Positions 54,330 to 64,000 of a stretch of DNA of 64,000 nucleotides are shown here, piece after piece. The stretch is from contig JAVSCG010000040.1 of NCBI GenBank assembly GCA_037367355.1, forward strand, positions 1 through 64,000, given 5' to 3'. The position numbers and the translations under genes are program-made. The stretch's first letter is position 1. Every line of letters begins with the position of its first letter. The DNA comes from Neoscytalidium dimidiatum. Its lineage: Eukaryota; Ascomycota; Dothideomycetes; Botryosphaeriales; Botryosphaeriaceae. Below the pieces are notes generated by a model, which saw nothing but the letters and a program-made list of their open reading frames with translations, ran no database searches and was not told the origin of the DNA.

Positions 54330-54556
54330 TTATATATATATATGGACGTTTTTAGGTGCATCATTACCTATGCTATATGTTTGTCTGCTGTCAATTTTAA
54401 GGGCTCCTTTACCTAATTCAAATACAAAACCTAAAGTTAACATTACAAAGAAAACAAGCAAGATAATTAATCCATAAGCACCATTAGTATAAGCGCTAAC
54501 GACATACGGATAAACTAAAAGAATTTCTAAATCAAAGAGTAAAAATAGTAAAGCTA
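54330..54556 (-). pseudogene. nad3 3' end, second copy
   Basis: Encodes L-A-L-L-F-L-L-F-D-L-E-I through G-K-G-A-L-K-I-D-S-R-Q, then a tail ending at a TAA in an AT microsatellite (54330s), directly in frame with the following endonuclease leader. Its third-position differences from nad3 are many, unlike the third copy, so it is probably of foreign origin. Confidence 0.85.
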
Positions 54557-54772
54557 GGATCTTCTCTGCTAGTTTGGGAACTCTTTTATTTATTGAATAA
54601 ATAATTTCCCTTTCCTACTTTAAAAAATGGGAAAGGGAAGATCGGAAAGATCAGACGAAAGAAAAGTCATCGAAAGAAGGGAAATAAAAACAGGCACAAC
54701 AATAAGAAAAAATTTTCTTTTGCATGCAAGGCCGCAAAAGAAAAAAGGGGTGGAGGTAAGCAGCATGATTTA

Positions 54773-56210
54773 TTAAACCTCACTAACACGTTCAATTTTA
54801 AATAAACCTTTGTATATAGTACCTTTAGTACAGCAATCTGATACCGTACCAGGGGAACATTTATAATCAGGACTTAGTCCTCTTAAGTACGCAGCAGTCT
54901 CCATTCCAGAATTAAAAATTAAAACCTCGTTAGTTTTAATATTAGTTACTTTAGTTATTTTAGAGATTTTTAACTTAGTCGCCTCTCTTGTACTATTAAC
55001 TTGCTTCATAACTTCTTTTCTTCGAATTACACGAAGTTCATTTACAAGATTTGATAAAGTATCAACACTTAATAAATTTTCAGTATACTAAACTGGCTCT
55101 AAAGGAGTGTTCGTAAAAAGAATCCTATTTAAATATAAAGCACCTACACGCTTAAGATTAGGTATATTACTAGTCCCCGGAGGGGCCTGCCCCGAATTAT
55201 TAAGGGACCTCACCGGCCCCCCCGCTCTTCTTTTATTTATTACATAAATAAAAGAAATTATAATCCGGGGAAGCTGACATATTCAGAATTTTACCTAACT
55301 GTGTTTGGCTTTTAGCTATATAAATAAGTTCTTTTTTTACTGTATCGTATAAATATACAGGTTTTGAGTTTTTAGTAAAAGAAGGCAACATAGACTCAAC
55401 GGTACGCTTTAAACCTGCAGGTGAACCTGCTACTTTTAAAACGTTATACTCAGGATTAAACTTAAGAAGTAATATTTGTTCTAAAGCTAAAGTTAAACTT
55501 TTTAATCTGACCTTCGAGATAGAGGTATTATTACCTTCTGAAAGTTATAATTCTGAGGGTAAAATAAAAAGATCTAGAAAGAATGAACTTAATCCAGATT
55601 CTGTAATGGCTGAATCAATTTTTCTTTTACCTAACCTTGGTCCAAAATAACCAGTAGATAACCGATTAGCTAAAGAAATCGAAGATCCTACGTAGCAAAA
55701 CCCATTATTTTTATTAGTAAACATATAAACCCCTGCTTTACCTGTTTCACCGTTACGAACATATTTACCTATTAATTTTTCCAATTCAGGCTTATAACCT
55801 GCAGATAAATCGAATCTTATTGGGTTAATATTAACTAATATGTCAAACTCAGCAGGTGTTAGGTTAAAGCCAGGTATGTGACAACTAAGAATAGAAACAA
55901 TTAGATTAAAATCAATTTTATCTTTTATAGATTTGTTATTAGAATTGCTTTTAATAAAGCTATTAACAATAATAAATGGATTGCTGCTATCTAATTTGTC
56001 ACTACTATTAACCTTTTTTCAAAAATCTATTTCTCTCTTATTTCTAACTGAAATAAGAGAGAGAGTAGAAGAATTTAACCCTCGGTTACTACCTGTAGAA
56101 TATGATCTACGCTGGGATAAAGACTCTTTAATAAATTTTTTATATGTATTTTGTTTTATTAAAACATATGAATTATTAGTAACCTTATGCTTTATATTTA
56201 TAGGATCCGA
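54773..56210 (-). pseudogene. GIY-YIG endonuclease 1 fused in frame to nad3, broken
   Basis: The reading frame runs from nad3 without a stop to 55545. It contains R-R-S-Y-S-T-G-S (about 56089-56112), then A-G-V-Y-M-F and F-C-Y-V-G-S-S-I-S-L. A TAA at 55545 interrupts just after L-P-S-E-L. The same frame then continues with P-E-Y-N-V-L-K-V-A-G-S-P-A-G. A double-hairpin element at 55171-55273 separates the NUMOD-like tail (55009-54773). The nad3 stop codon is absent, so any Nad3 made carries this extension unless processed. Confidence 0.82.
55171..55273. repeat. Double-hairpin element with AT-rich inner stem
   Basis: 'ctagtccccggaggggcctg', 'aattattaagggacctcacc', an inner stem 'cttcttttatttattacata...aaaagaa', and 'taatccggggaag'. 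A composite of the elements at 43858 and 44790. Confidence 0.85.
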
Positions 56211-56561
56211 TTGTCTGCTATCTATTTTTAAGGCTCCTTTACCTAATTCAAAGACAAACCCTAAAGTTAGCATGACGAAAAAGATTAACATAATAATTAA
56301 ACCATAAGCACCATTTGTATATGCACTTACTACGTAAGGATAAACTAATAATATTTCTAAATCAAAAAGAAGGAATAACAAGGCAAAAATAAAAAATGAA
56401 ATATTAAAAGGTGATCTAGTTTGCTGGAATGAATGAAAGCCACACTCGAACGCAGAACCCTTTTCTTCATAAGGGGTATGTGGAGCTAATATTAAATTTA
56501 CTGCTAAAAGAATAATAGCTAAAATAGGAATAAATACTAAAAAAAAAGTTGTACTAGTCAT
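56211..56561 (-). CDS. nad3: nad3, NADH dehydrogenase subunit 3
   Basis: Membrane subunit of respiratory complex I. ATG at 56561 overlaps the nad2 stop by one base, a common fungal arrangement. 117 conserved residues: three membrane helices, the Y-E-E-K-G-S-A-F-E-C-G-F-H loop with its Cys, and F-D-L-E-I-L-L-V-Y-P. After K-I-D-S-R-Q the frame continues into an endonuclease instead of stopping. Two more 3' ends lie downstream. Confidence 0.95.
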
Positions 56562-58243
56562 TAAGGATTAAACATAATAAGGGCTAATATATTAGCCATA
56601 CTTAATCATTCCTGAGGTACAAATATAAATAATGATATAATAAGAGTTAAAATAGAGATTATTATAGTATTAGAACTTGATAATTTTATATTATCAGGAG
56701 TATATGTAAATTTATGTATTAATCCTGCACGATTAATAACATTTCCTGTAAGGATTAAATCGTTCAACTCTGAGTTAAATTTATGATCTGGTTTTTCAAA
56801 GAAAATTTGTTTTACAATTACTAAGTAGTAGACTGCACTTACCACACTAGTAAGAATACCTATTAAAGTAATAAATATATAACCACTATCTAAGGCAGCA
56901 CTGAACACCATCTGTTTAGCAAAGAATCCCATTAAAGGAGGAATACCAGCAAAAGAGAAAAGACTTATAGATAAACTCAATGCTAAAACAGGGTTTATGT
57001 AAAAGTACCCTTTTAATTGACTAATAAGTTGTATAGGTGAGTTGTTCTTATCTTGTAAATCAGAATCGTTATTGTTTGTATAAAGATATAATGAATAACC
57101 AATAGTAATTAAAATAAGAAATGCATTTAGATTAGCAATAGAATATTGAGTAAGATAGAAAATAAATGCTTGTATAGATTCTATACTGTACACACTTAAA
57201 GCTAATAATATAAAACCTACATGTGAAATTGTACTATAAGCATATAATCTTTTTATTCTAAATTGAGTTAAACCAAGTACTGATCCTACTATTAATGATA
57301 ATAAAGAACTCAATAATAAACTAGTAATTCATGAATAGTTGAAAGAGAATAATGATTTGCTAGTGTAATGTACTAACCCTAAGAAAAAAATAAATATAGA
57401 TACTTTAGCAACTATAGCTACAAATGTTGTAACTATAGTAGGTATAGCGTCATAGACGTCAGGGCTTCATAAATGGAAAGGAGCAGCACTCACTTTAAAT
57501 AAAAACCCTACTGACATAATAAGTAATGAAAGATGTATATAATATGGTTTATATCAATATAGTATGTTTGTATTATCAAGAGATGTTTCTGATATGCTAG
57601 TTATTACATATAAACTATCTAAACTAGTAGTACCTGAATTAGCATATAATAAACTAGTAGATAATAATATAAAACAAGATGATAGACCCCCTAATAAAAA
57701 ATATGTAAGACCTCCACTAGTCGCTAATTCGGAGTTTCTATATATGGTACTTAATAAATATAAACCATAACTTTGTAACTCTATAGATAAAAATATTGAA
57801 ACTATATCACTACTTGACATTAAAAATAGAGCACCACTTACTATAAATAAAATAATAAGTGGATATTCTATAATTCTAAATTGTTCACCCATTTTATTTA
57901 TTATTTTTGTTTTATAGTTTAGGAATTTAGAAAAGATTAAGTGATTAAAGCTAGAATAATTATCTAATCATATTTTTCTAGGGTAGAAAGCAGTTAAACT
58001 TAATATTGATGCACTTAACAATAATACAAACAGATGAAAAATTTGTGTAGTACTGTTAGTATAAAATAAGCCCCCGTATAGACCAATTCCTTTTTCTAAA
58101 AATGATATATATAAACCATTGTAACATAAGAAACTTGAATATAATAATATTATAATAGCAACACGAGAATATAATATAGATTTATCACGTCTAGTAGTAA
58201 CGGCATTAGACATTAATAATAAAATTAAAGAAGTAAGTAACAT
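56561..58243 (-). CDS. nad2: nad2, NADH dehydrogenase subunit 2
   Basis: Complex I proton-pumping membrane subunit, 560 residues, uninterrupted in code 4. ATG at 58243 was chosen because it sits directly after tRNA-Ile; the in-frame ATG at 58255 lies inside the tRNA. Typical segments: [43 protein letters not shown]. It ends I-M-F-N-P and overlaps nad3 by one base. Confidence 0.95.
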
Positions 58244-58314
58244 ATTCTTATCCAAGACTCGAACTTGGATCTAGATACTATAAATATCCTGCTTTACCAT
58301 TAAACCAATAAGAG
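58244..58314 (-). tRNA. trnI: tRNA-Ile (anticodon TAT)
   Basis: Minus-strand cloverleaf with anticodon arm GGATA-TTTATAG-TATCT, D-stem GTTT/AAGC and T-arm CCAAG-TTCGAGT-CTTGG. Differs from tRNA-Arg(TCT) at 21039 at only about five positions, several of them in the anticodon loop. If U34/C34 is modified it could instead read Met; Ile (AUA) is the plain reading. Confidence 0.8.
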
Positions 58315-58379
58315 TTTATTATTAAAGGTAATACCTCCCTTTTATCTCTTGTCTTGTGTAAAAAAAAAGAAAAGAAATA

Positions 58380-58466
58380 GGTTGGGGTCCCCCCCCCGGC
58401 TACGCCGGGGGACCCCAACCCACGGGGACCTGTCGCCAGCTTCGCTGGCTCCCCCCTCGAGGGAGA
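58380..58466. repeat. Double-hairpin element cluster
   Basis: 'gttggggtccccccccc', 'ggctacgccgggggaccccaac', 'ccacggggacctg', 'tcgccagcttcgctggct', 'cccccctcgaggga'. A near-complete representative of the family consensus. Confidence 0.88.
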
Positions 58467-58546
58467 TCATTATTTAAGATAAATCTATTAATTTTCATCC
58501 TTTTATAACGTAGCGACTAAAAAGGAGGTTGATAAATATAAAAGGT

Positions 58547-58619
58547 AGAGACAAGGAGGAATTGAACCTCGTATGTCTGATCTGCAATCAGATTACAGAA
58601 CCTTCTGTATACATGTCCC
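58547..58619 (-). tRNA. trnC: tRNA-Cys (anticodon GCA)
   Basis: Anticodon arm TCTGA-TTGCAGA-TCAGA, T-arm GAGG-TTCAATT-CCTC, acceptor GGGACA pairing with TGTCTC (one G-U). Confidence 0.85.
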
Positions 58620-58978
58620 TTAATAACATATATTGTATATTATGTATACAATATCTTAAGCAATTACCTTTATACCTTTTATTATCTAGAATTTATTATA
58701 TTTCATAATAAATTCTAGATCATTTATGATATAAAAAGGATAGGTAATAGTTACAATTTAACTTTTCCTGCCGGCAGCTTTACAGCCTAAGGAATTTTTT
58801 TTTGCATTCTTCAAAAAAAAGGGAACTAAAAATTTAAGTAGGAAGTGGAACTTCTCCTCTTATCCCCTATCATTAGCTAAAAGCTAACCCCCCTCTTTGG
58901 TTTTTATTTGTTTCTGAATAAGTTTTCATAGGAGAAGAGTACTAAAGGTATTATCATAAAGTTGATTAATTATAATCC
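58620..58978. other. Spacer with palindrome
   Basis: AT-rich; 'atctagaatttattat' with its inverse at 58684-58722 forms a hairpin. No gene seen. Confidence 0.5.
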
Positions 58979-59134
58979 TTAGTAATAAATAGATATGAAT
59001 AAAAATAATCATACTACGTCTACAAAGTATCAATACAAAATTCCCGCTTCCAATCCAAGATGGTGATTGTTTGTTTGATGATATGCCAAAACACGTCATA
59101 AACCCACTGCTAAAAAGGCTGTTCCTATTATAAC
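58979..59134 (-). pseudogene. Duplicate 3' end of cox3
   Basis: Begins exactly where the last cox3 exon begins and matches it codon for codon ([14 protein letters not shown]). Differences include D to N before N-H-H-L, the conserved His of L-Y-W-H-F changed to Tyr, and TAA replacing the Trp codon three residues before the end. Confidence 0.9.
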
Positions 59135-59679
59135 CAAATATTTAATATACAAATTATTTATAGAAATATAATTTAAAAAATATTATATCCACTTTTTTAT
59201 ATGTAGGCTTTAATCATAATAGAATATATGAGCTTCTCCTTACTTTCCTATAATTTATTATAGGGATAATCAAATATCTTACTTCCTGGTCGCAAGGATG
59301 GATATCTGTCCGTTAACCCGTTTTTTTGTTTAGACTTTAAAAAACATAAAACGAATAAAACATAAAACGAATAAAACATAAAAATAAATATTAAACCAAA
59401 TTAAATTGATCCCACGTGCTACTAAAAAATTTATATACCATTAGGCAGATTAATGGCACGATCTAAAATCTAAATGAGAATTAAATTTAAAGAACCCTTT
59501 ATTAAAGGTGTTCTTTAATTGACTAATCCCTTTATAAAGGGAGTCCTGAAATTTAACCACTTTAGATCTAAAGTGGTCAGATAAAGAATCTCTAGATAAA
59601 TTACTAAAATGAAAAATTTTACTTACCCTACCTGAAGGGACTAAATAAGAATCTACCTAATCTAATGCAACACGGGAAT

Positions 59680-59925
59680 AACACGCCTTCCCCTTATAAG
59701 GGGGGCAGGCCCCTTGGGGACTAGGGATAATCCCTGAACCAAGGGATTATTTAAATGACCTAATATTCAACGGATATAATCAGGATGATGTGGTCAATTA
59801 CGCGGTATAAAATTAAACCCTTGTAATGCTCCCTATGAGAAATTATTAGCTAATCTACTAAAATCCACTTGCGGGGCTCCTTAAGAATGGGTCCCCGCAG
59901 GTTCCTTAAAAAGAAAATGAAAGGA
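59680..59925. repeat. GC hairpin elements
   Basis: 59680-59724: 'ccttccccttataagggggg', 'caggccccttggggactag'. 59868-59925: 'gcggggctccttaagaatgggtccccgc', the inverse of part of the 39720 cluster. Confidence 0.7.
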
Positions 59926-60085
59926 ATGATTTTATCTTCCTTTCCTTTCATTGTTTTTAAGGTGGGGTCCCCCCCCCCCAGCCTTATAAATAAGGCGTGA
60001 TTTTAAAAAATATAATTTTTTTAAAATTAATATGAAATTTCCATTTTTTAATTATCATTTTCAAATGGATAAGGGGGGCCCCAAC
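59901..60085. repeat. Right arm of a 182-185 bp inverted repeat
   Basis: The inverse complement matches 49851-50032 with only a few differences (mainly homopolymer length). Confidence 0.9.
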
Positions 60086-60461
60086 TATATTCATATGAGG
60101 AATATCCATTGTAGGTATTACAAGACCATTACGAACAAAAATATTATTAAGTAATGAAGAAAGATCTCATTGAGGCATAATTAAATCTAAACCTTATTCA
60201 GGCATATAAACAGAGACAGTGATAATAATAATAAAAGAGCTGGGTTTAAACCCATCCTGTAAAATAACCGCATATGCAGAAAGGCTTTTTGGGGTTAATC
60301 CTGTTACAAATTAGGGTCCAATATAACCTTTTGGTTATTACAGTTAGATGTATAACTTCTTTTTATTTTATGTATAAATAGAATAGTGAATAATAAGTAA
60401 TTATCACCGTACATATAAGAAATTGAAGATACATCAAAGCTAAGATATAAAACAAGAAATA

Positions 60462-60626
60462 TTACGATCCCCAGTAGTATATAGAAACAAATAGGAATAA
60501 TCATACTACGTCTACGAAGTGTCAGTATAAAATTCCCGCTTCTAATCCAAGATGGTGGTTATCAGTTTGATGGTATGCTAATACACGTCATAAACCTACT
60601 GCTAAAAAGGCTGTTCCTATCATAAC
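60462..60626 (-). CDS. cox3: cox3 last exon
   Basis: Encodes the C-terminal 54 residues of cytochrome c oxidase subunit 3: [38 protein letters not shown], ending I-Y-Y-W-G-S and TAA. Three Trp codons are TGA. Upstream exons lie beyond the window. Confidence 0.93.
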
Positions 60627-61511
60627 CGCGTCTATCTTTACTTCAGCATATCGAACGATTTATGCGTGTTTAACTATTATAGTTAATACATATGTATATA
60701 AACACATAAATCATATAACTCCGACTTAGCTAGGACGTAAAGTTATTTCCATATTTCTAAGGAAGACTGAGTACACCTTAATTACAGAAGAGAAACTAGA
60801 GTTAATATTTAAAATCTATCTCATTCTTCTATAACAACTACCATCTACTCGATGCGCTTTTCCATATTAAATGATTAATATAGGTTAGTTCCGCGATTAC
60901 CCATTTAAGTTTCCTTAATACAATAACTTATTACCTCACCCATTATGATTAGTAATGGTACTTATTATTAGACTTTTCACTATGTATAAGGTGGTATTAT
61001 TGTCTTTAGGGTTTCCCCGGAGTTTGGCAGCTTAGTATAACTTAAGATTAATTTAAACTTTTACTTCTTATAAAGTATAGTACAAGTACCAAAAGGGTGT
61101 TATTATACTTTAATCTCCTTCTAGCCACATTTATATAAATTTATATAAATTAGGGAGACCTCGATAACGTCTTACCCCTATTATTAGTAAAAAAAAAGAA
61201 TGGAAATGGAAAGGAAAAGAAAACTAGAGCTAGAAAGGAGTCCGTAATTAAACCCTTGCTACAGCAAAGGGTAAAAGAAAAGGGTGTCAACCCATAAAAT
61301 ACTTACTATCTGCCTTTATTCATCTCAGATTTTATTTGACAAACCTTGTCAAATCCCTCTTTGGTTAAATGATCCTTAGCTTTTATTATTTTGGCTATTT
61401 CACACCAATCATTAAAATCTTTCGATTTTACACCTCTTATGCTAAATTCACGGAAAAACGGTATTATTTTTTCATAAATTTCTGAAAAACTCAGACATTC
61501 AAAATATACCG

Positions 61512-61573
61512 TAGTTCTACCCACCCCCCCCCGGGGTGGGTGAAACCACGCCCCCCCCCGGGGGGCGAGTTCT
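61512..61573. repeat. Double-hairpin element flanked by AGTTCT
   Basis: 'acccaccccccccc' / 'ggggtgggtg' and 'cgcccccccccggggggcg' between two AGTTCT copies. Confidence 0.87.
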
Positions 61574-61847
61574 GTTTGCAGAAGTTGAACGATATACACC
61601 ACAACTAAAGAAATTAACAAAACTACTAATTAGTGATGAATCCCTGCTATGCTGAGATATACTAAACACTAATCTTACGTAAACTTTAGAAGAAGATTTG
61701 TTTTCAGTAACGAAAAAACAATCGTCCCCGAAACAAACCCCGCCATTCACTGTCCAACTTTAATCAATTTGGAGCTACCCGGTATAATAAGAGCAATTTC
61801 ATAATTGACCGAAGATTTAGCTTTAGCAATAATTTTAGTACTTTCAA

Positions 61848-61954
61848 CTTCCCCGACGGGGCGGGGAGGTCCCCGTACCGGTTTCATATATATATGTATA
61901 TATATATATGAAGATCAGGGGGAGGTCCCCCCCTTAAGAATGGGGGGACTAAAG
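61848..61954. repeat. Pair of GC elements around an AT palindrome
   Basis: 'ccccgacggggcggggaggt', an AT palindrome around 61887-61911, then 'gggggaggtcccccccttaa' and 'ggggggacta'. Confidence 0.75.
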
Positions 61955-62067
61955 GTCTAACAGCTAGCACAATATGAGGGAAAGCAGCCTTTAGTTCATT
62001 GTTTAAACCGAGATTAATAGAAGCTTTAAGAGACACAATTCTCTGTAACCCTTTCATTATTAAATGT

Positions 62068-62129
62068 TCCCTACGGGGGTGGGGTCCCCGTGGTTGGGGG
62101 TTCCCCCTTTATGGGGGGGGCTCCCAACT
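62068..62129. repeat. Double-hairpin element
   Basis: 'ccctacgggggtggggtccc', 'cgtggttgggggttccccc', 'tttatggggggggctcccaac'. Confidence 0.82.
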
Positions 62130-62966
62130 TAGTATTAACAATATTTACAACGGTTTTAAAGAGAAGGAAATCTGCAAGCTTTTGGCTAATTAGAGGATAT
62201 TTAACAAAATGAGGTATAATTACAGTAGTTAACTGTTCTATAGAAGATACGTAAAACCCACAGCTATTTTTTCCCTCTGTTATTCTACCTATACCTCCGA
62301 AAAAAACTTTGATTTCTTTTAGAAGCGGCAAATCTCGAGAATGAAGACTGATTGAAAAGATAGCTTCTACATGTCAACCTATTTGAGTTTTTTTAGATTT
62401 TCTAACTCTAATAGAAAAACAACCTTCTGCATCGTTAAATCCTGTAATAAATCCAGGATCTAGCCCCCTACGGGGCGTGGATCAAAAAAAAAGATTTTTT
62501 TTGGATCTAAATGGAAAATTTGTGAGTCTGAAGACAGCAAGTTTTTTTGTTATTACGGGAAGTAAATGTAAAAAAAAGATCTAATATACTTTTTTACACT
62601 ACTTTTCCTGTCCCAATCGGAAAATGAATGTACAAAATTGTTATCATAAGGCATTTAAACCTTATCTCAATAATTTACATTATTGTTCAGACCATATATT
62701 TAACAATTACTTTGTTTAATTTCTTTTTTATTTATTCTCCCGCTCTTTCAGATCAGAAAAAAAAGAAGAGTAGTAATTACCACAGAATTTACACACTTGT
62801 GTAAATTGGCCGTTGAACCTACATATATTTTAAATTATTTTTATATAATGTGTGGCTGCATATAGACCTAAAACGATATAAATTTTAGGATTTTCATGCA
62901 ATTAACTCTGTTAGACTTTACCCTGAAAATAGGGTAGGGCTATTTTTTTTGTCCACTACATTTGAG

Positions 62967-63925
62967 CTATTTATAAGATCTACCTGTATTCATTTGAGAT
63001 TTAATTAAAGATATTTTCTCAATACCTTCTTTAGTCAAGTGTGCTTTAGCTAACATTAAATTAGCTATTTCGCAAAAATAAAAAAAATTTAATAACTTCA
63101 CACTTTGTAGAGGGTATTCACGAAAGAAAGGAATCAATTTATCCCAAATGTCACTAAATTTATATACTACAAATGCTACTGAATTTGGTCTAATTTTAAC
63201 CTTTTCAATAACACCGTAACCTAAATAATTAACTATACATTTAAACAACATCTCGTCACGAGAGTGTTGAGATAATGAAAAAGTAAGTAAAACTTGATGA
63301 CCTGATTTGCTAGAGATTTTTTTCACATTAGCGTAAAAACAACCCTCTCCATCAACAAATCCTACTAACCAGTTAGGGTAATATATAGTATCAATATTAA
63401 ACTCTGGTCTAAGAACAGGTACAGTATTAGGGAAAGCTTTTTTTAATAACTCAGGTAAACCTTTGTTCATTGAAGCTCTTATATTAATAATTTTTTGTAA
63501 TCCCTCCACTGAAGACTGTGCTTTCTCATTTAAAAGTTGAACAGCAAGACTAAATAGTATGAAGTCTGTTCTTTTTTTAGTGAGTAAAGGATATTTGGTA
63601 AAATGGGGGATTATTACTTGTGTAATATCAGAAAAAGATTGCACATAGTATGTAACCTTTCCATTTTTACGGTCACTAAGGATACCTACTCCGAAAAATT
63701 CTTGGATACGTTTTAATAATATAGTATCTCTTCTGTCTAACTCAATAGCAAAAATAGGTAAAACTCTTCAACCTAATTTTCTAGAACTATTTTTTGCAAT
63801 TCTTAAGCTAAAAGAAGATTTTGCATCAGAAAATCCTGATACTCAATTTGGACACAGTTTAGTGTTAGATAGTCTAGAAGAAAAAGACTCAGAATTAGTT
63901 TTGGTTTCTGTTGTTAACCCGTGGA
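62967..63925 (-). CDS. LAGLIDADG endonuclease of an upstream cox3 intron
   Basis: Visible motifs: a weakened first one (V-S-G-F-S-D-A-K-S-S-F, with Lys where Glu is usual) and a canonical second (W-L-V-G-F-V-D-G-E-G-C-F). H-F-T-K-Y-P-L-L-T and F-F-R-E-Y-P-L follow the domains. No break between about 63900 and the TAA at 62967; the start is not certain. Confidence 0.83.
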
Positions 63926-64000
63926 ACAAATATTGTTATCATAAAGCTATTTAACTCTATTTCAACAGATTACTCTGTTGTTCAGACTATGTTTTGTATT

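Larger units (their letters stand above)
59135..60461 (-). other. Spacer between the two cox3 3' ends, with decayed coding remnants
   Basis: Open pieces on the minus strand (for example 60300-60110 and 59850-59740) look like remnants of one gene split by the inverted repeat at 59901-60085. The product was not identified. By analogy with cob and nad3 a lost HEG is expected here. It also holds GC elements at 59680-59724 and 59868-59925. Confidence 0.5.
61306..62500 (-). pseudogene. LAGLIDADG endonuclease of the cox3 intron, riddled with GC elements
   Basis: First motif I-T-G-F-N-D-A-E-G-C-F; second worn, M-A-G-F-V-S-G-D-D-C-F. Three to four GC elements interrupt it: 61512-61573 (flanked by AGTTCT), 61848-61954, 62068-62129, and a half-element at 62462-62482 at its start. 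Frame is lost at least twice. Surviving segments between elements align well with the neighbouring endonuclease at 62967. Confidence 0.82.
60627..64000 (-). mobile_element. cox3 group I introns (at least two), extending past the right edge
   Basis: Core near the exon at 60640-61030 (same subgroup as cox1 introns 5 and 9). A second, different core is at 62690-62920 ('ttggccgttgaacc', 'gtggctgcata'), and a third begins at 63970. Each is paired with a LAGLIDADG gene. No cox3 exon was recognised between them, so they are either nested or separated by unrecognised micro-exons. Confidence 0.75.

Noticed and set aside
55933..56307. Plus-strand open frame of 124 codons
   Set aside because: Antisense of nad3 and the fused endonuclease.

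Overview
The window is a stretch of an intron-rich fungal mitochondrial genome, most likely from an agaricomycete-type basidiomycete; that level of placement is inference. It is AT-rich and uses TGA for tryptophan throughout (for example in the cox3 G-L-W-R motif and in cob), so it must be read with genetic code 4. In the standard code nearly every gene looks broken. Almost all genes lie on the minus strand. In transcription order they are: cox3 (last exon), tRNA-Cys, tRNA-Ile, nad2, nad3, atp9, a large block of integrated plasmid-like DNA, cob, tRNA-Arg and cox1. cox3 enters from the right edge and cox1 leaves at the left edge. No rRNA gene was recognised.

cox1 (1-20773) has ten visible exons. 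Several are extremely small (14, 19, about 32 and 41 nt). They are separated by at least nine group I introns carrying LAGLIDADG or GIY-YIG homing endonuclease genes (HEGs). cob (24086-34545) has six exons and five intron positions; the first position holds two tandem introns. atp9 has one intron. cox3 has at least two introns upstream of its last exon.

Three genes share one architecture: a copy of the 3' end lies downstream of the working gene. nad3 is followed by GIY-YIG HEG / second nad3 3' end / GIY-YIG HEG / third nad3 3' end. cob is followed by a decayed HEG and then a second cob 3' end. cox3 is followed by a decayed spacer and then a second cox3 3' end. This matches the 3'-end-carrying mobile HEGs described for Allomyces atp6, here repeated in three genes.

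Between cob and atp9 (about 34.9-48.6 kb) sits plasmid-derived DNA. It includes a frameshifted family B DNA polymerase on the plus strand and several unfamiliar ORFs. A decayed inverted copy of part of the block and tRNA-like 3' halves are also present. Three of its ORFs share one N-terminal module.

More than twenty GC-rich double-hairpin elements are scattered through introns, HEGs, the polymerase gene and spacers. Many are flanked by 4-7 bp direct repeats. A 182-185 bp inverted repeat links 49.9 kb with 60.0 kb. All coordinates and translations were made by eye; exon junctions are inferred from conserved protein sequence plus the group I rule (U before the intron, G at its end).
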